This document shows, piece after piece, positions 1 to 7,431 of a stretch of 64,000 nucleotides of DNA. This DNA comes from Aquimarina sp. Aq107 (GTDB taxonomy: Bacteria; Bacteroidota; Bacteroidia; Flavobacteriales; Flavobacteriaceae): the NCBI RefSeq assembly GCF_943733665.1, contig NZ_OX030782.1, forward strand, positions 2,838,501 through 2,902,500, read 5' to 3'. Both the position numbers and the translations under genes were made by a program. The notes below the pieces were generated by a model, which did not search any database, was not told the DNA's origin, and saw only the letters and a program-made list of their open reading frames with translations. Positions within the stretch are counted from its first letter, which is position 1, and the number at the start of each line of letters is the position of its first letter.

Positions 1-614
1 CCATGATACAGATAATCATTAGTTGCTACGAAATAAACCTTGTCTTCGTTAATTTCCATATTATTAATCAAAGCTTTCACGATATTAAAATCTTTATCAA
101 CGGTTATTTTTAATCCAGAAATAGGATGCGCTTTTCTAGACTTTTGTAAATAGGAAATCAATTCTTTAATATGGGCACCCTTCATTTCCACAACTATGAT
201 ACTATTCTCAAATGGCATCACCTGATAGGCAGTACGCGCGGTAACATTACCTTTTGGAATTGGTGCTCGTATTCCTCCTTGATTTAATAATACCATATCA
301 ATGGCACTTTTAGTTTTTGAGATAAAAAAAGGATTGGCTTGTTCTAATACGATATCGGCCATTAAATTACCAATAGCTGTATTAAGGTTTCCATCTCTTT
401 TAGAGTAAGTTTCTGGAGCATATGCCAAGGTACTATCCAAAGTCTTATTTACATGTTCTTTATACGGTTTTATAAAAGCCTCCACATCTGAATTATCCAG
501 AGTAGTATCATTTATTTCAATTCTCACTCCTTCTACTTTTATAAGGTGTTCTTTTTTCTTACAAGATGAGAAAACCAATATGAATGTAAGCAATAAGAAA
601 CTCTTATCAATCAT
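1..614 (-). CDS. 5'-nucleotidase C-terminal-domain lipoprotein (partial, 3' end outside window)
   Basis: Reading leftward from an ATG at 614 gives about 204 residues without a stop before the left edge. The N-terminus is a lipoprotein signal peptide whose lipobox ends at Cys18 (VFSSC, followed by KKK). The rest matches the 5'-nucleotidase C-terminal substrate-binding domain: GNLMADIVLEQ, NQGGIRAPIPKGNV and YQVMPFENSI are the usual conserved blocks. In Bacteroidota this domain is often encoded apart from the metallophosphatase domain, so the catalytic partner may lie just left of the window. An ATG at 653 would add 13 residues before the signal peptide, so 614 is preferred. It lies 98 nt downstream of the DUF3299-like gene on the same strand and may be the last visible gene of that operon. 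Confidence 0.8.
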   Translation of the reverse strand, partial: MIDKSFLLLTFILVFSSCKKKEHLIKVEGVRIEINDTTLDNSDVEAFIKPYKEHVNKTLDSTLAYAPETYSKRDGNLNTAIGNLMADIVLEQANPFFISKTKSAIDMVLLNQGGIRAPIPKGNVTARTAYQVMPFENSIIVVEMKGAHIKELISYLQKSRKAHPISGLKITVDKDFNIVKALINNMEINEDKVYFVATNDYLYH

Positions 615-712
615 ATTTTTTCGTAGGTAATTATGATCTATTATTTTATCCATGTATTATAAAACTTGATTAATCCTTTCTCTAGCAGCTAATGTATAAT
701 TTTAATTCTATT

Positions 713-1147
713 TTACTGTATCAATCTAGCGGTTGCTTCTTTCAATATATAATTACAGTGATCAACATCATCCGCATTTAATTCTAGTATTCCCGTTACT
801 TCTATTATTTGGTCTATTTTATAGCCAGGTTTATTTTTAAAAATCACTTCTACAATAGTTTCAGGACCAGCTCCCCCGCAGAAAAAACAAGATGACATTG
901 GATTTCTAGAAACCATAAAAAACTCTTCTTTATAAGAAAAATCCAAAAAATAACCCCTGATACTAATTTTGGATCCTTCATAAGACTTTATTTTAGGCCC
1001 AAATGTTGGTTTCAAAAAATAATCATCATAATGTACATTATAAATATCTTGAAAACTAACATCTGTAAAATCATCCCATAACAATTTTTGCTGAGCCATA
1101 AGATGAAATGGGATACTGAAGACCAGAAATAAAAATACTTTACGCAT
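713..1147 (-). CDS. DUF3299-like secreted protein of a metal-linked ABC operon
   Basis: A 144-residue protein with a cleavable signal peptide (about residues 1-18, ending MAQQ). The mature part has the layout of DUF3299-type proteins: a WDD motif near residue 24, a GYFLDF-like strand around 65-70, and a conserved block SSCFFCGGAGPE with Cys87 and Cys90. The Cys pair could bind metal or be redox-active. Families like this recur beside ATPase/FtsX-permease pairs in zinc-responsive loci, although the biochemical role is not established. Its start overlaps the permease stop by 8 nt, which implies translational coupling. It is probably periplasmic. The family assignment rests on motif layout and context, not on a search. 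Confidence 0.7.
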   Translation of the reverse strand: MRKVFLFLVFSIPFHLMAQQKLLWDDFTDVSFQDIYNVHYDDYFLKPTFGPKIKSYEGSKISIRGYFLDFSYKEEFFMVSRNPMSSCFFCGGAGPETIVEVIFKNKPGYKIDQIIEVTGILELNADDVDHCNYILKEATARLIQ

Positions 1148-2351
1148 CGGCTAAAATTTTAGAAATATTTAATTTAAACAAAGAATAAGATGCAAAAATC
1201 GTAGCAAGTATTGTGGTAAAAAGTACTAAAGTGAATATAAAAAACTCTTCTGTATCAGGTATACTTATCACCAATTGATACTGATACACCTCTGAAGCTA
1301 AGGTTGCAAATAGCAAAACACTTACTCTACCTAAAATCCATCCTAAAATGCATCCAATGATGGATAAAGAAAGTGCCTCGTAAAAAACTAATTTCAGCAA
1401 TTGAAAGTTCGTTGCTCCATATGTTCTTAATAAAGCTAATTCATGTTTTCTTTCTCTTACAGTTTTTATTAGGTTAGTAAAAATGCTTAAACCTGCAACA
1501 AGAAGTATTGCTACAGCAATACCATTGATTGCTTGAAAACCAATACCTAAAAACTTTAATAATCGATCAATCTCTAATTTTGGAAGTGCTACCTGTAATG
1601 AGCTATTTTTATTGATAGATCTAGAAAGTTGCAAGGCCCCAATAGGGTTTCTGAAGTTTAATAATAAAGCTGTAATTTCTTTATGCTCTTCCTCGTGCTC
1701 TGTATGTTCTTCACCTTCGATGTGTTCTTCATCTGATGGATGCTCATGAACTTCCCAAATACTTTCAAGATTTGTTATAATAAGATGATCAACCACTGTT
1801 CCTGTAGACGCTAAAATTCCACTAACTACAAAAGGTTTTTCGTCGTGAATATCAATTTCATTTTGTATCAACCCATGAGAACTAACAAAAGTACTTCCAA
1901 TGCTAAGGTTCAAGCTACTTGCTACTTCACTACCCAATACCGCTTCAAAATTTTTAGTGTTTAGTTTCCCATCTTTACAGGTTGCATTATACTTAAGTAA
2001 ATACTGACCAGAAGTTCCTAAAATCTTATAACCTTTATAATTATCACCATAAGAAACAGGTATAGCTTCCTTTATCATAGGGTTTTTACTTATCCTTAAA
2101 GCTTCATCTAGAGATATATTTCCGGTTGGGTTATCTATATGAAAGATAGTCGATAATACAAGTTGCAAAGGACTTCCTTTTGCGCCAACTACCATATCAA
2201 ATGGTTTACTATTTTTCTCTAGATGATGATTAAGCTGTTTGCTTATTTGTAAAACAAAAGTTGCTAACAAAATACTTAACGTTAATAGCAAAACACTAAG
2301 CATTGTATTAAGAGGTTTTGAAATGAGATTTTTAAACGCTAAGTATAACAA
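1140..2351 (-). CDS. FtsX/MacB-like ABC permease with His/Glu-rich loop
   Basis: This 403-residue permease has the single-module FtsX architecture: TM1 at about 15-35, a periplasmic domain at about 40-265, then three C-terminal TM helices (about 270-295, 320-350, 370-395). The KHELALLRTYGA motif after TM2 is the usual cytoplasmic coupling segment. A loop at about residues 201-224 is packed with His and Glu (six His in 24 residues), a typical metal-binding signature. It lies 2 nt downstream of its ATPase and overlaps the DUF3299-like gene. The set resembles ATPase/permease/DUF3299 loci linked to zinc. The direction of transport is unknown, because FtsX-type permeases usually act mechanically or as exporters rather than importers. 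Confidence 0.85.
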   Translation of the reverse strand: MLYLAFKNLISKPLNTMLSVLLLTLSILLATFVLQISKQLNHHLEKNSKPFDMVVGAKGSPLQLVLSTIFHIDNPTGNISLDEALRISKNPMIKEAIPVSYGDNYKGYKILGTSGQYLLKYNATCKDGKLNTKNFEAVLGSEVASSLNLSIGSTFVSSHGLIQNEIDIHDEKPFVVSGILASTGTVVDHLIITNLESIWEVHEHPSDEEHIEGEEHTEHEEEHKEITALLLNFRNPIGALQLSRSINKNSSLQVALPKLEIDRLLKFLGIGFQAINGIAVAILLVAGLSIFTNLIKTVRERKHELALLRTYGATNFQLLKLVFYEALSLSIIGCILGWILGRVSVLLFATLASEVYQYQLVISIPDTEEFFIFTLVLFTTILATIFASYSLFKLNISKILADA

Positions 2352-2353
2352 AT

Positions 2354-2986
2354 TTAGAGGATTATATGTTTATCAAAATGTGGTTTAACTCTTTGATCAT
2401 GGGTGATAATAACCAAGTTACTTTTGCAAATTTGAGCCTCTTTTTTTAATAAGGAGATAACCCTCTCACAATTCTTATCATCTAAATTAGAAGTGGGTTC
2501 ATCTGCTAAGATTACCTTTGGTTTATGTATAATCCCAAGAGCAATGGAAAGTCGTTGTCTTTGACCCTCGCTTAATTCTTGAACTTTCTTATCCCTAACA
2601 TTCATTAAATCTAATTTCTCTATTAATCCTATTCTCCTTTCTTGATCTATTGTTTTTTTAGACAGTTTCTCACGAATTTTAATGTTCTCTAATAAACTTA
2701 AGGACTTAATAAAATATGCTCTTTGAAAGATTATTCCTATATGCTTACCTCTGAAATTATTTAATTGATTTCTTGTAAGTTGTTGAACACAAGTATTGCC
2801 AATAAATACATTCCCTTTTTTTGGAACTAAAAGACCCGCCATAATATGTAACAACGTAGTTTTACCAATACCTGAGTCTCCCAAAATCAAAGCATTTTGT
2901 TCAAATGATAAATCTATGTCTGGAAAATAAAAAGTATTAGTTTTTGTATTCTTATATGCAAACATTAACGATGTCGTTCGGATCAT
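2354..2986 (-). CDS. LolD/MacB-type ABC transporter ATP-binding protein
   Basis: A 210-residue ABC ATPase with Walker A at 36-44 (GDSGIGKTT), the signature LSEGQRQRLSIA, Walker B with D-loop (ILADEPTSNLD) and an H-loop His in IITHDQ. Size and motifs fit the LolD/MacB subfamily, which pairs with FtsX-type permeases such as the one 2 nt downstream. It is the first gene of the leftward operon. Its start lies only a few nt from the expected transcription start of the divergent promoter region, so the transcript would be nearly leaderless. The upstream palindrome at 3021-3039 overlaps its predicted -33 element, which points to metal-dependent repression. Confidence 0.9.
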   Translation of the reverse strand: MIRTTSLMFAYKNTKTNTFYFPDIDLSFEQNALILGDSGIGKTTLLHIMAGLLVPKKGNVFIGNTCVQQLTRNQLNNFRGKHIGIIFQRAYFIKSLSLLENIKIREKLSKKTIDQERRIGLIEKLDLMNVRDKKVQELSEGQRQRLSIALGIIHKPKVILADEPTSNLDDKNCERVISLLKKEAQICKSNLVIITHDQRVKPHFDKHIIL

Positions 2987-2999
2987 AAAAAAGTTTTGT

Positions 3000-3030
3000 C
3001 AAAAATAAATAAATATTATTAACGCAACAA
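3000..3030 (-). promoter_or_regulatory. Predicted promoter of the leftward ABC operon
   Basis: On the minus strand TATTTTTG (3007-3000) matches the Bacteroidota -7 consensus TAnnTTTG. A TTG at 3030-3028 lies 20 nt upstream as the -33 element, inside the shared palindrome. The start codon at 2986 would follow a leader of under 10 nt. Pattern match only. Confidence 0.5.
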
Positions 3031-3039
3031 AGTTGCGTT
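3021..3039. promoter_or_regulatory. Zur-like operator palindrome between divergent metal operons
   Basis: AACGCAACAAAGTTGCGTT is a perfect 8+3+8 inverted repeat midway between the divergent genes starting at 2986 and 3090. It overlaps the predicted -33 elements of both promoters, so one bound repressor could silence both operons. The core GCAAC-N3-GTTGC recurs at 6557-6571 and 6595-6609 before another metal-related operon. The genes it controls (COG0523 GTPase, FolE, MerC-like, His-rich permease) are typical of a zinc (Zur) regulon. That identification is inferred, and no Fur-family gene is present in the window. Confidence 0.7.
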
Positions 3040-3061
3040 TGTAAATTATATACTATCTTTG
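3033..3061 (+). promoter_or_regulatory. Predicted promoter of the merC-like/folE/COG0523 operon
   Basis: TATCTTTG at 3054-3061 matches TAnnTTTG. TTG at 3033-3035, inside the palindrome, gives an 18-nt spacer. The expected transcription start near 3067 leaves a leader of about 23 nt to the TTG start codon at 3090. Confidence 0.6.
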
Positions 3062-3089
3062 CCCTCATTAAAATATATACACTTTTACT

Positions 3090-3494
3090 TTGAATATTTT
3101 ACAAATACGTAGCAACTCTGATACCTTAGGTATTATAGCCAGTAGTTTATGTTTAGCACACTGCTTAGCAACTCCTTTTTTATTTCTTGCCAATACCGGC
3201 TCCACTCTATTTCAAGATGGACATTCTTTATGGTGGAAATCACTGGATATTATTTTTTTAGGACTTTCATTTATCGCAATTCGTCAAACCACTAAAACCA
3301 CCACAAACCATAGAATAAAATATGCTTTTTGGTCAGCTTGGACGATGTTGTTATTTATTATAATGAATGAAAAGCTATCAATTATACCACTACCTGAAGA
3401 AGTTATATACGTAGTATCATTAATATTAGTCGGATTACATTTTTATAATAAGAAGTATTGCCGCTGTAAAGATGAAAAATGCTGCACAAATTAA
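3090..3494 (+). CDS. MerC-family integral membrane protein
   Basis: A 134-residue protein with about four hydrophobic segments (near 12-35, 46-64, 78-94, 104-120). The N-terminal motif SSLCLAHCLATPF, with a Cys pair and a His, and a Cys-rich tail (CRCKDEKCC) place it in the MerC domain family. MerC is a mercuric-ion uptake protein, but Bacteroidota homologues often sit next to zinc-responsive genes and probably move or sense another soft metal. The start is a TTG, since there is no in-frame ATG between the promoter and the first membrane segment. It is the first gene of an operon with folE 6 nt downstream. Its operator is shared with the leftward ABC operon. Confidence 0.75.
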   Translation: MNILQIRSNSDTLGIIASSLCLAHCLATPFLFLANTGSTLFQDGHSLWWKSLDIIFLGLSFIAIRQTTKTTTNHRIKYAFWSAWTMLLFIIMNEKLSIIPLPEEVIYVVSLILVGLHFYNKKYCRCKDEKCCTN

Positions 3495-3500
3495 TGCATA

Positions 3501-4178
3501 ATGAGTACTAAGAATCAAAACGAAATAGAATTAATTGGAGATGCCCACATTTCCAATTCGACAGAAACTCCTTTACGGGCAGATGCTTTTGATACATCTG
3601 ATGAAGACAAAATTAAAAACATACAACATCATTTTGCAGAAATCATGAAAGAGTTAGGACTTGATCTAACCGATGACAGTCTCTCTGGAACTCCTTACAG
3701 GTTTGCAAAAATGTATGTAAAAGAGCTTTTTTATGGTTTAAATCCAAAGAACCGTCCTAAGACTTCCATTTTTGAAAATAAATATGGATATCAGAAAATG
3801 TTGGTCGAGCAAAACATCAATATTGATTCTTCTTGTGAACATCACTTCTTACCAATTGTTGGTACCGCACATGTTGGATACATTCCTAAAGATAAGGTGA
3901 TTGGGCTATCAAAAATCAACAGATTGGTAGATTATTATGCCCATCGTCCACAAGTACAAGAAAGATTATGCTTACAAATTTTAAAAGACTTACAAGAAAC
4001 CCTAGGGACTGAGGATGTGATTGTGGTAATACAGGCTAAACATCTTTGCGTTTCCTCAAGAGGAATTAAAGATAAAAGCAGTTTCACAACTACCATCGAA
4101 TATAGAGGGAAATTTGTTGAACCTGATACTAGAAAAGAGTTCTTTGATGTTATAAACAAACCTTTTGACACAGTTTAA
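3501..4178 (+). CDS. folE: GTP cyclohydrolase I (type IA, zinc-dependent)
   Basis: A 225-residue FolE that makes 7,8-dihydroneopterin triphosphate from GTP, the first step to folate or pterins. The zinc ligands of the E. coli enzyme are present: Cys112 and His115 in SCEHHFLP, and Cys183 in HLCVSSRG. The catalytic-face segment GLSKINRLVDYYAHRPQVQE is intact. It is therefore the zinc-dependent enzyme, not the metal-flexible FolE2 usually found in zinc-starvation regulons. It follows the MerC-like gene by 6 nt behind the Zur-like operator. It may be a second, stress-inducible folE, or it may serve another pterin need. Function of the enzyme is near certain; the reason for its placement is not. 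Confidence 0.93.
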   Translation: MSTKNQNEIELIGDAHISNSTETPLRADAFDTSDEDKIKNIQHHFAEIMKELGLDLTDDSLSGTPYRFAKMYVKELFYGLNPKNRPKTSIFENKYGYQKMLVEQNINIDSSCEHHFLPIVGTAHVGYIPKDKVIGLSKINRLVDYYAHRPQVQERLCLQILKDLQETLGTEDVIVVIQAKHLCVSSRGIKDKSSFTTTIEYRGKFVEPDTRKEFFDVINKPFDTV

Positions 4179-4209
4179 ATGTTAGGAATCATTAAGTAAA
4201 AAACTAATA

Positions 4210-5166
4210 ATGAGATATAAACTAACAATACTTTTGCTTTTCACTGTTTTTAAGTGTTTTGTTTCTTATTCCCAAAACGGTAAAATTATAGAAAAGGAAA
4301 GGTTAATTTTAAGTGATTCTATCATTACCAAAATCCACAAGGCAGATTCTGCCATGATAAAAGCACTTGAAAACATTGAGTTTTTTCGAATTACGTATCT
4401 ATCAGATTCTCTTAAGGTAAAAGGTTTTATCGCTAAACCAGTTCAGAAAGGTAATTTTCCTTGTATTATTTCAAACCGCGGAGGTACAGGTGAATTCGGG
4501 AAATGGAATGATATAGGAGTAGGCTTCTTTTTGGGAAAACTCGCTAGTTGGGGATATGTAGTGGTAGCAAGTCAATACAGAGGTAATGATGGTGGTGAAG
4601 GACAAGAGGAAAGAGGTGGAAAAGACGTAAATGATGTACTAAGTCTTGTAAATACTTTAGGAGAAATTGATAATGCCGATACATCGAGAATTGGTATAGA
4701 AGGTGCTAGTAGAGGAGGTATGATGACATATCTTTCACTAAAAGAAACATGTCAATTCAAAGCTGCCGTTGTCCTTGCCGGTGCTGCTAATGCTTTCGAA
4801 CATCTCGTACATAGACCCGATTTTGAAGAGCATGTATATGCTAAGGTTATTCCTAATTATTATGAGAATAAAGAAAAAGAACTCAAAGCACGGTCGGCAG
4901 TGTTCTGGGCTGATAAAATGTGTAAAACAACTCCAATGTTAATAATGCAAGGTAGTGCTGACTGGCGTGTTCCTGCGACAGAATCACTAGAATTATTGAA
5001 CAAGTTATATGAATATAAACACCCAGTTCGTTATATCTTATTTGAAGGAGCTGATCACCGAATATCAGAATTTAGAAAAGAGTTTTTTGCCCAAACCAAA
5101 AGCTTTTTTGATTTTTATGTAAAAGAGCTTAATGATTTACCAAATATGGAGTTACATGGTAGATAA
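4210..5166 (+). CDS. Secreted alpha/beta hydrolase (prolyl-oligopeptidase/S9-like)
   Basis: A 318-residue protein with a signal peptide (about 1-21, ending SYSQ) and an alpha/beta-hydrolase fold. The nucleophile Ser167 lies in GASRG, the probable acid is Asp251 (GSADWRVPATES) and the base is His283 (GADHR). An oxyanion-region segment SNRGGTGEFG lies near residue 88. These features match S9-type exopeptidases and acyl hydrolases that act in the periplasm. It lies 31 nt after folE in the rightward metal operon. It could cleave a peptide or ester-type metal ligand, but the substrate cannot be read from the sequence. A general S9 peptidase with no metal role is the alternative. Confidence 0.82.
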   Translation: MRYKLTILLLFTVFKCFVSYSQNGKIIEKERLILSDSIITKIHKADSAMIKALENIEFFRITYLSDSLKVKGFIAKPVQKGNFPCIISNRGGTGEFGKWNDIGVGFFLGKLASWGYVVVASQYRGNDGGEGQEERGGKDVNDVLSLVNTLGEIDNADTSRIGIEGASRGGMMTYLSLKETCQFKAAVVLAGAANAFEHLVHRPDFEEHVYAKVIPNYYENKEKELKARSAVFWADKMCKTTPMLIMQGSADWRVPATESLELLNKLYEYKHPVRYILFEGADHRISEFRKEFFAQTKSFFDFYVKELNDLPNMELHGR

Positions 5167-5329
5167 TCGATTTGTAAATAAGATAACAATGACAAACTTA
5201 CTTCCAAAAACGATTCTGTAAAGTTTGTGAATTTTAAAAAAAACTTCGCTTTACCAGAATAATATTCATCAATTTTTGTAGATTTTATTACTAAATAAAC
5301 CATAGATATTTACCATTTTTATTAAAAAC

Positions 5330-6223
5330 ATGGAAGCTATAATTACAATTGTTGGTTTCTTGGGAGCCGGAAAAACGACGCTTTTAAAACACTTAATGAC
5401 AAGCTACATCAATAATAATTGGAACCCTTTTATTGTTCTAAATGATTATGAGAATGCAAATCTTGATGCGCTTCAGCTTATTGATAAAATTGATCCTAAG
5501 TGGATCCGAGCCCTTACAGGTAGCTGTATTTGTTGTAGTGGTATTAATGAATTAAGAGATTACGTAAACCGAATTCCAGAACGTACGAATGGAGTTACTT
5601 TAATCGAAGCCAATGGCACTTCTGATGCATGCGCGTTAATGGAGTTCTTAGGTGTTGGACTTAACGATAGATTCTTACCCCCTATCCAGATATCTGTTGT
5701 CGATGTAAAAAATTGGCAAAAAAGAGGAGAATATGATGAACTAGAATCAAATCAAGTACAAGTGTCTTCGTTGATTATCCTAACTCATCTTGAAGAAACA
5801 ACTAAAAATAGACAAACTCTTGTTATAGGAGAACTAACAGCACTCAATCCCTTCGCTAAAATTTTAACAATGGATGAAATTGATGCTACACTTCTTCCTA
5901 AACTTTTGCCTTCTAAAAACATCGCTCAGAAACTTGATCATCAAAAAGCACATTGGTCTTCTTGTTCCATAGACCTGCCAGATCTACCCAACTTAGATTG
6001 CATCTATAATATCTGTAATGCATTACCAAAAAGTATGCTAAGAGTAAAAGGTTGTACAAAAATTGGAAGCGAAAAAAAGTATACTTATTTTGAACGCAAT
6101 CCAGATGGTCAAGTATTTATTCGACCATTTAATGGCATACCTATCACAGGTCCAAAACTTCTTACAGTAGGACCAGGAAGTGAATCTTCATTATTAGAAA
6201 AAGTTATCCAAACTAATCTTTAA
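5330..6223 (+). CDS. COG0523 (CobW/ZNG-type) GTP-dependent metallochaperone
   Basis: A 297-residue P-loop GTPase of the COG0523 family. It has Walker A at 9-17 (GFLGAGKTT), the family's metal-binding CxCC motif (Cys66, Cys68, Cys69 in GSCICCSG), the EANGTSD switch segment and a C-terminal CobW_C-like domain rich in aromatic strands. Members deliver zinc, cobalt or other metals to client enzymes, and many are induced by zinc starvation. Zinc-type GTP cyclohydrolase I is an appealing client here because folE is encoded two genes upstream. The 163-nt gap before it has no strong promoter or operator, so it is probably the last gene of the same operon. Confidence 0.88.
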   Translation: MEAIITIVGFLGAGKTTLLKHLMTSYINNNWNPFIVLNDYENANLDALQLIDKIDPKWIRALTGSCICCSGINELRDYVNRIPERTNGVTLIEANGTSDACALMEFLGVGLNDRFLPPIQISVVDVKNWQKRGEYDELESNQVQVSSLIILTHLEETTKNRQTLVIGELTALNPFAKILTMDEIDATLLPKLLPSKNIAQKLDHQKAHWSSCSIDLPDLPNLDCIYNICNALPKSMLRVKGCTKIGSEKKYTYFERNPDGQVFIRPFNGIPITGPKLLTVGPGSESSLLEKVIQTNL

Positions 6224-6393
6224 ACCTGCTTTAAGCATTAGAAAATCTATTACAGCTTACAGCTACTTCAAAACATAACGCTTAGCTACATTTTTAAGTT
6301 TCACCATAGCGGTGCTATGCTAAAACTTATAAAATATCATATTTTATTGCATCTGAAAGCTTCATTACGACGTACTAATGCATAAAGCGGGTT
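6223..6393. repeat. 171-bp inverted-repeat element (MITE-like or long hairpin)
   Basis: AACCTGCTTTAAGCATTAG (6223-6241) and CTAATGCATAAAGCGGGTT (6375-6393) are 19-nt inverted repeats with two mismatches. The interior is itself an imperfect hairpin: AGCTTACAG on the left pairs with CTGAAAGCT on the right. Its tip is a perfect CATAGC-GGT-GCTATG, flanked by TAAGTTT and AAACTTA. The left repeat abuts the COG0523 stop codon. The layout suits a small non-autonomous mobile element or a structured 3' RNA. I saw no second copy in the window and no clear target-site duplication. Confidence 0.55.
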
Positions 6394-6556
6394 AAAAAAC
6401 AAAACTAAGACCTTAGTAAAATAAAAAAGAGCATCGCAGCACATAGATAATGTGATCTATATATTCTTTATCAAAATACTAGTCTGTTTCCTTAACCAAT
6501 CAAACAATATTTGTATTAATGTCATAGAATTAAGATATACATTAATGTAATATTAA

Positions 6557-6571
6557 TGCAACGGTATTGCA
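6557..6571. promoter_or_regulatory. Zur-like operator copy 1
   Basis: TGCAACGGTATTGCA has the TGCAAC-N3-GTTGCA layout with one mismatch in the right arm. The TTG of the predicted -33 element (6567-6569) lies inside it. Confidence 0.6.
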
Positions 6572-6596
6572 AAAACAAATATTATAATTATGTTTG
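6567..6596 (+). promoter_or_regulatory. Predicted promoter of the NosF-like/TonB/DUF3526 operon
   Basis: TATGTTTG (6589-6596) matches TAnnTTTG exactly. TTG at 6567-6569 gives a 19-nt spacer, the usual Bacteroidota spacing. Operator copy 1 covers the -33 element. Operator copy 2 covers the end of the -7 element and the expected start near 6602. Transcription should therefore be shut off when the regulator is bound. Confidence 0.65.
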
Positions 6597-6609
6597 CAAC
6601 ATAGTTGCA
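6595..6609. promoter_or_regulatory. Zur-like operator copy 2
   Basis: TGCAACATAGTTGCA is a perfect 6+3+6 palindrome with the same core as the operator at 3021-3039. Its centre lies 38 nt from the centre of copy 1. Confidence 0.7.
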
Positions 6610-6709
6610 TTAAATACTCTTTTACAGTATAAACTATATGTTTTTTGATCAATTGTATAATTTGATTAAGGAACAAAAAGGGCTTAACTCTCAATTAAAA
6701 AAAACTCAT

Positions 6710-7405
6710 ATGCTTAAAGCAATAAATCTCACCAAAACATATGGTAAACATCAAGCACTTAGCCAATTAAATTTATCAGTTGATAAAGGAGAAATATTTT
6801 GTTTACTAGGTCAAAACGGTGCCGGAAAAACAACTACTATTAATTTATTTTTAGGCCTAATTGAATCTACTAGTGGCGAAGCTTTAATTAATGGAGTTAC
6901 CGTTACACCCAATAATAACAAAACCACTAACATGATTGCATACATCCCTGAAGTTGTGCAATTATACGGTAATCTATCTGGTACTGAAAATTTAAACTTC
7001 TTCAGTAGATTGGCGGGTTTTAAATACTCAAACAAACAGCTTTCTGACTTTTTATCAAAAGCAGGACTACAAGAAAACGCACATCAAAACAAGCTATCCT
7101 CCTACTCCAAAGGGATGAGACAGAAAGTTGGTATTGCCATTGCACTTTCTAAAAATGCGGATTACATCTTCATGGATGAACCCATCTCAGGTTTGGACCC
7201 CAAAGCCACACTTGAGTTTACCAAAATTTGTAAAGAATTAAGCAATAACGGCAAGGCTATTTTTATGGCTACTCATGACATTTTTAACGCAGTCAATGTA
7301 GGAACAAAAATTGGAATTATGAAAGAGGGACAACTTGTACATACTTCCAATACCGACTCTATAACCGCAACTCAACTACAAGATTTATACTTAAAAACTA
7401 TCTGA
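6710..7405 (+). CDS. ABC-2-type transporter ATPase (NosF/CcmA-like)
   Basis: A 231-residue ABC ATPase counted from ATG 6710. It has Walker A at about 34-42 (GQNGAGKTT), signature SKGMRQKVGIA, Walker B YIFMDEP, D-loop SGLDP and H-loop ATHD. It resembles the ATPases of ABC-2 exporters such as NosF. The start at 6710 (MLKAINLTKTYG) matches where these proteins normally begin. An ATG at 6638 would add an atypical 24-residue tail but lies nearer the predicted transcription start. It is the first gene of an operon with a TonB receptor (26 nt downstream) and two DUF3526 permeases, which are its expected membrane partners. The two upstream operators suggest induction on zinc (metal) limitation. Confidence 0.88.
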   Translation: MLKAINLTKTYGKHQALSQLNLSVDKGEIFCLLGQNGAGKTTTINLFLGLIESTSGEALINGVTVTPNNNKTTNMIAYIPEVVQLYGNLSGTENLNFFSRLAGFKYSNKQLSDFLSKAGLQENAHQNKLSSYSKGMRQKVGIAIALSKNADYIFMDEPISGLDPKATLEFTKICKELSNNGKAIFMATHDIFNAVNVGTKIGIMKEGQLVHTSNTDSITATQLQDLYLKTI

Positions 7406-7431
7406 ACGTAAAACAAATCAATTAACACACA

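Larger units (their letters stand above)
6394..6709. other. Regulatory intergenic region before the NosF/TonB/ABC operon
   Basis: The part after the inverted-repeat element (6394-6550) is AT-rich with no recognisable gene. From 6557 it holds two Zur-like operators and a promoter, listed separately. An in-frame ATG at 6638 could extend the next gene upstream by 24 codons. Confidence 0.6.

Noticed and set aside
3935-4171. Antisense frame within folE
   Set aside because: It is the reverse complement of a clear enzyme gene; codons follow the folE frame, not this one.
5217-5255. Possible hairpin GTAAAG ... CTTTAC between the hydrolase and COG0523 genes
   Set aside because: Only six outer base pairs with a long, mostly unpaired A/T interior; too weak to call a terminator.
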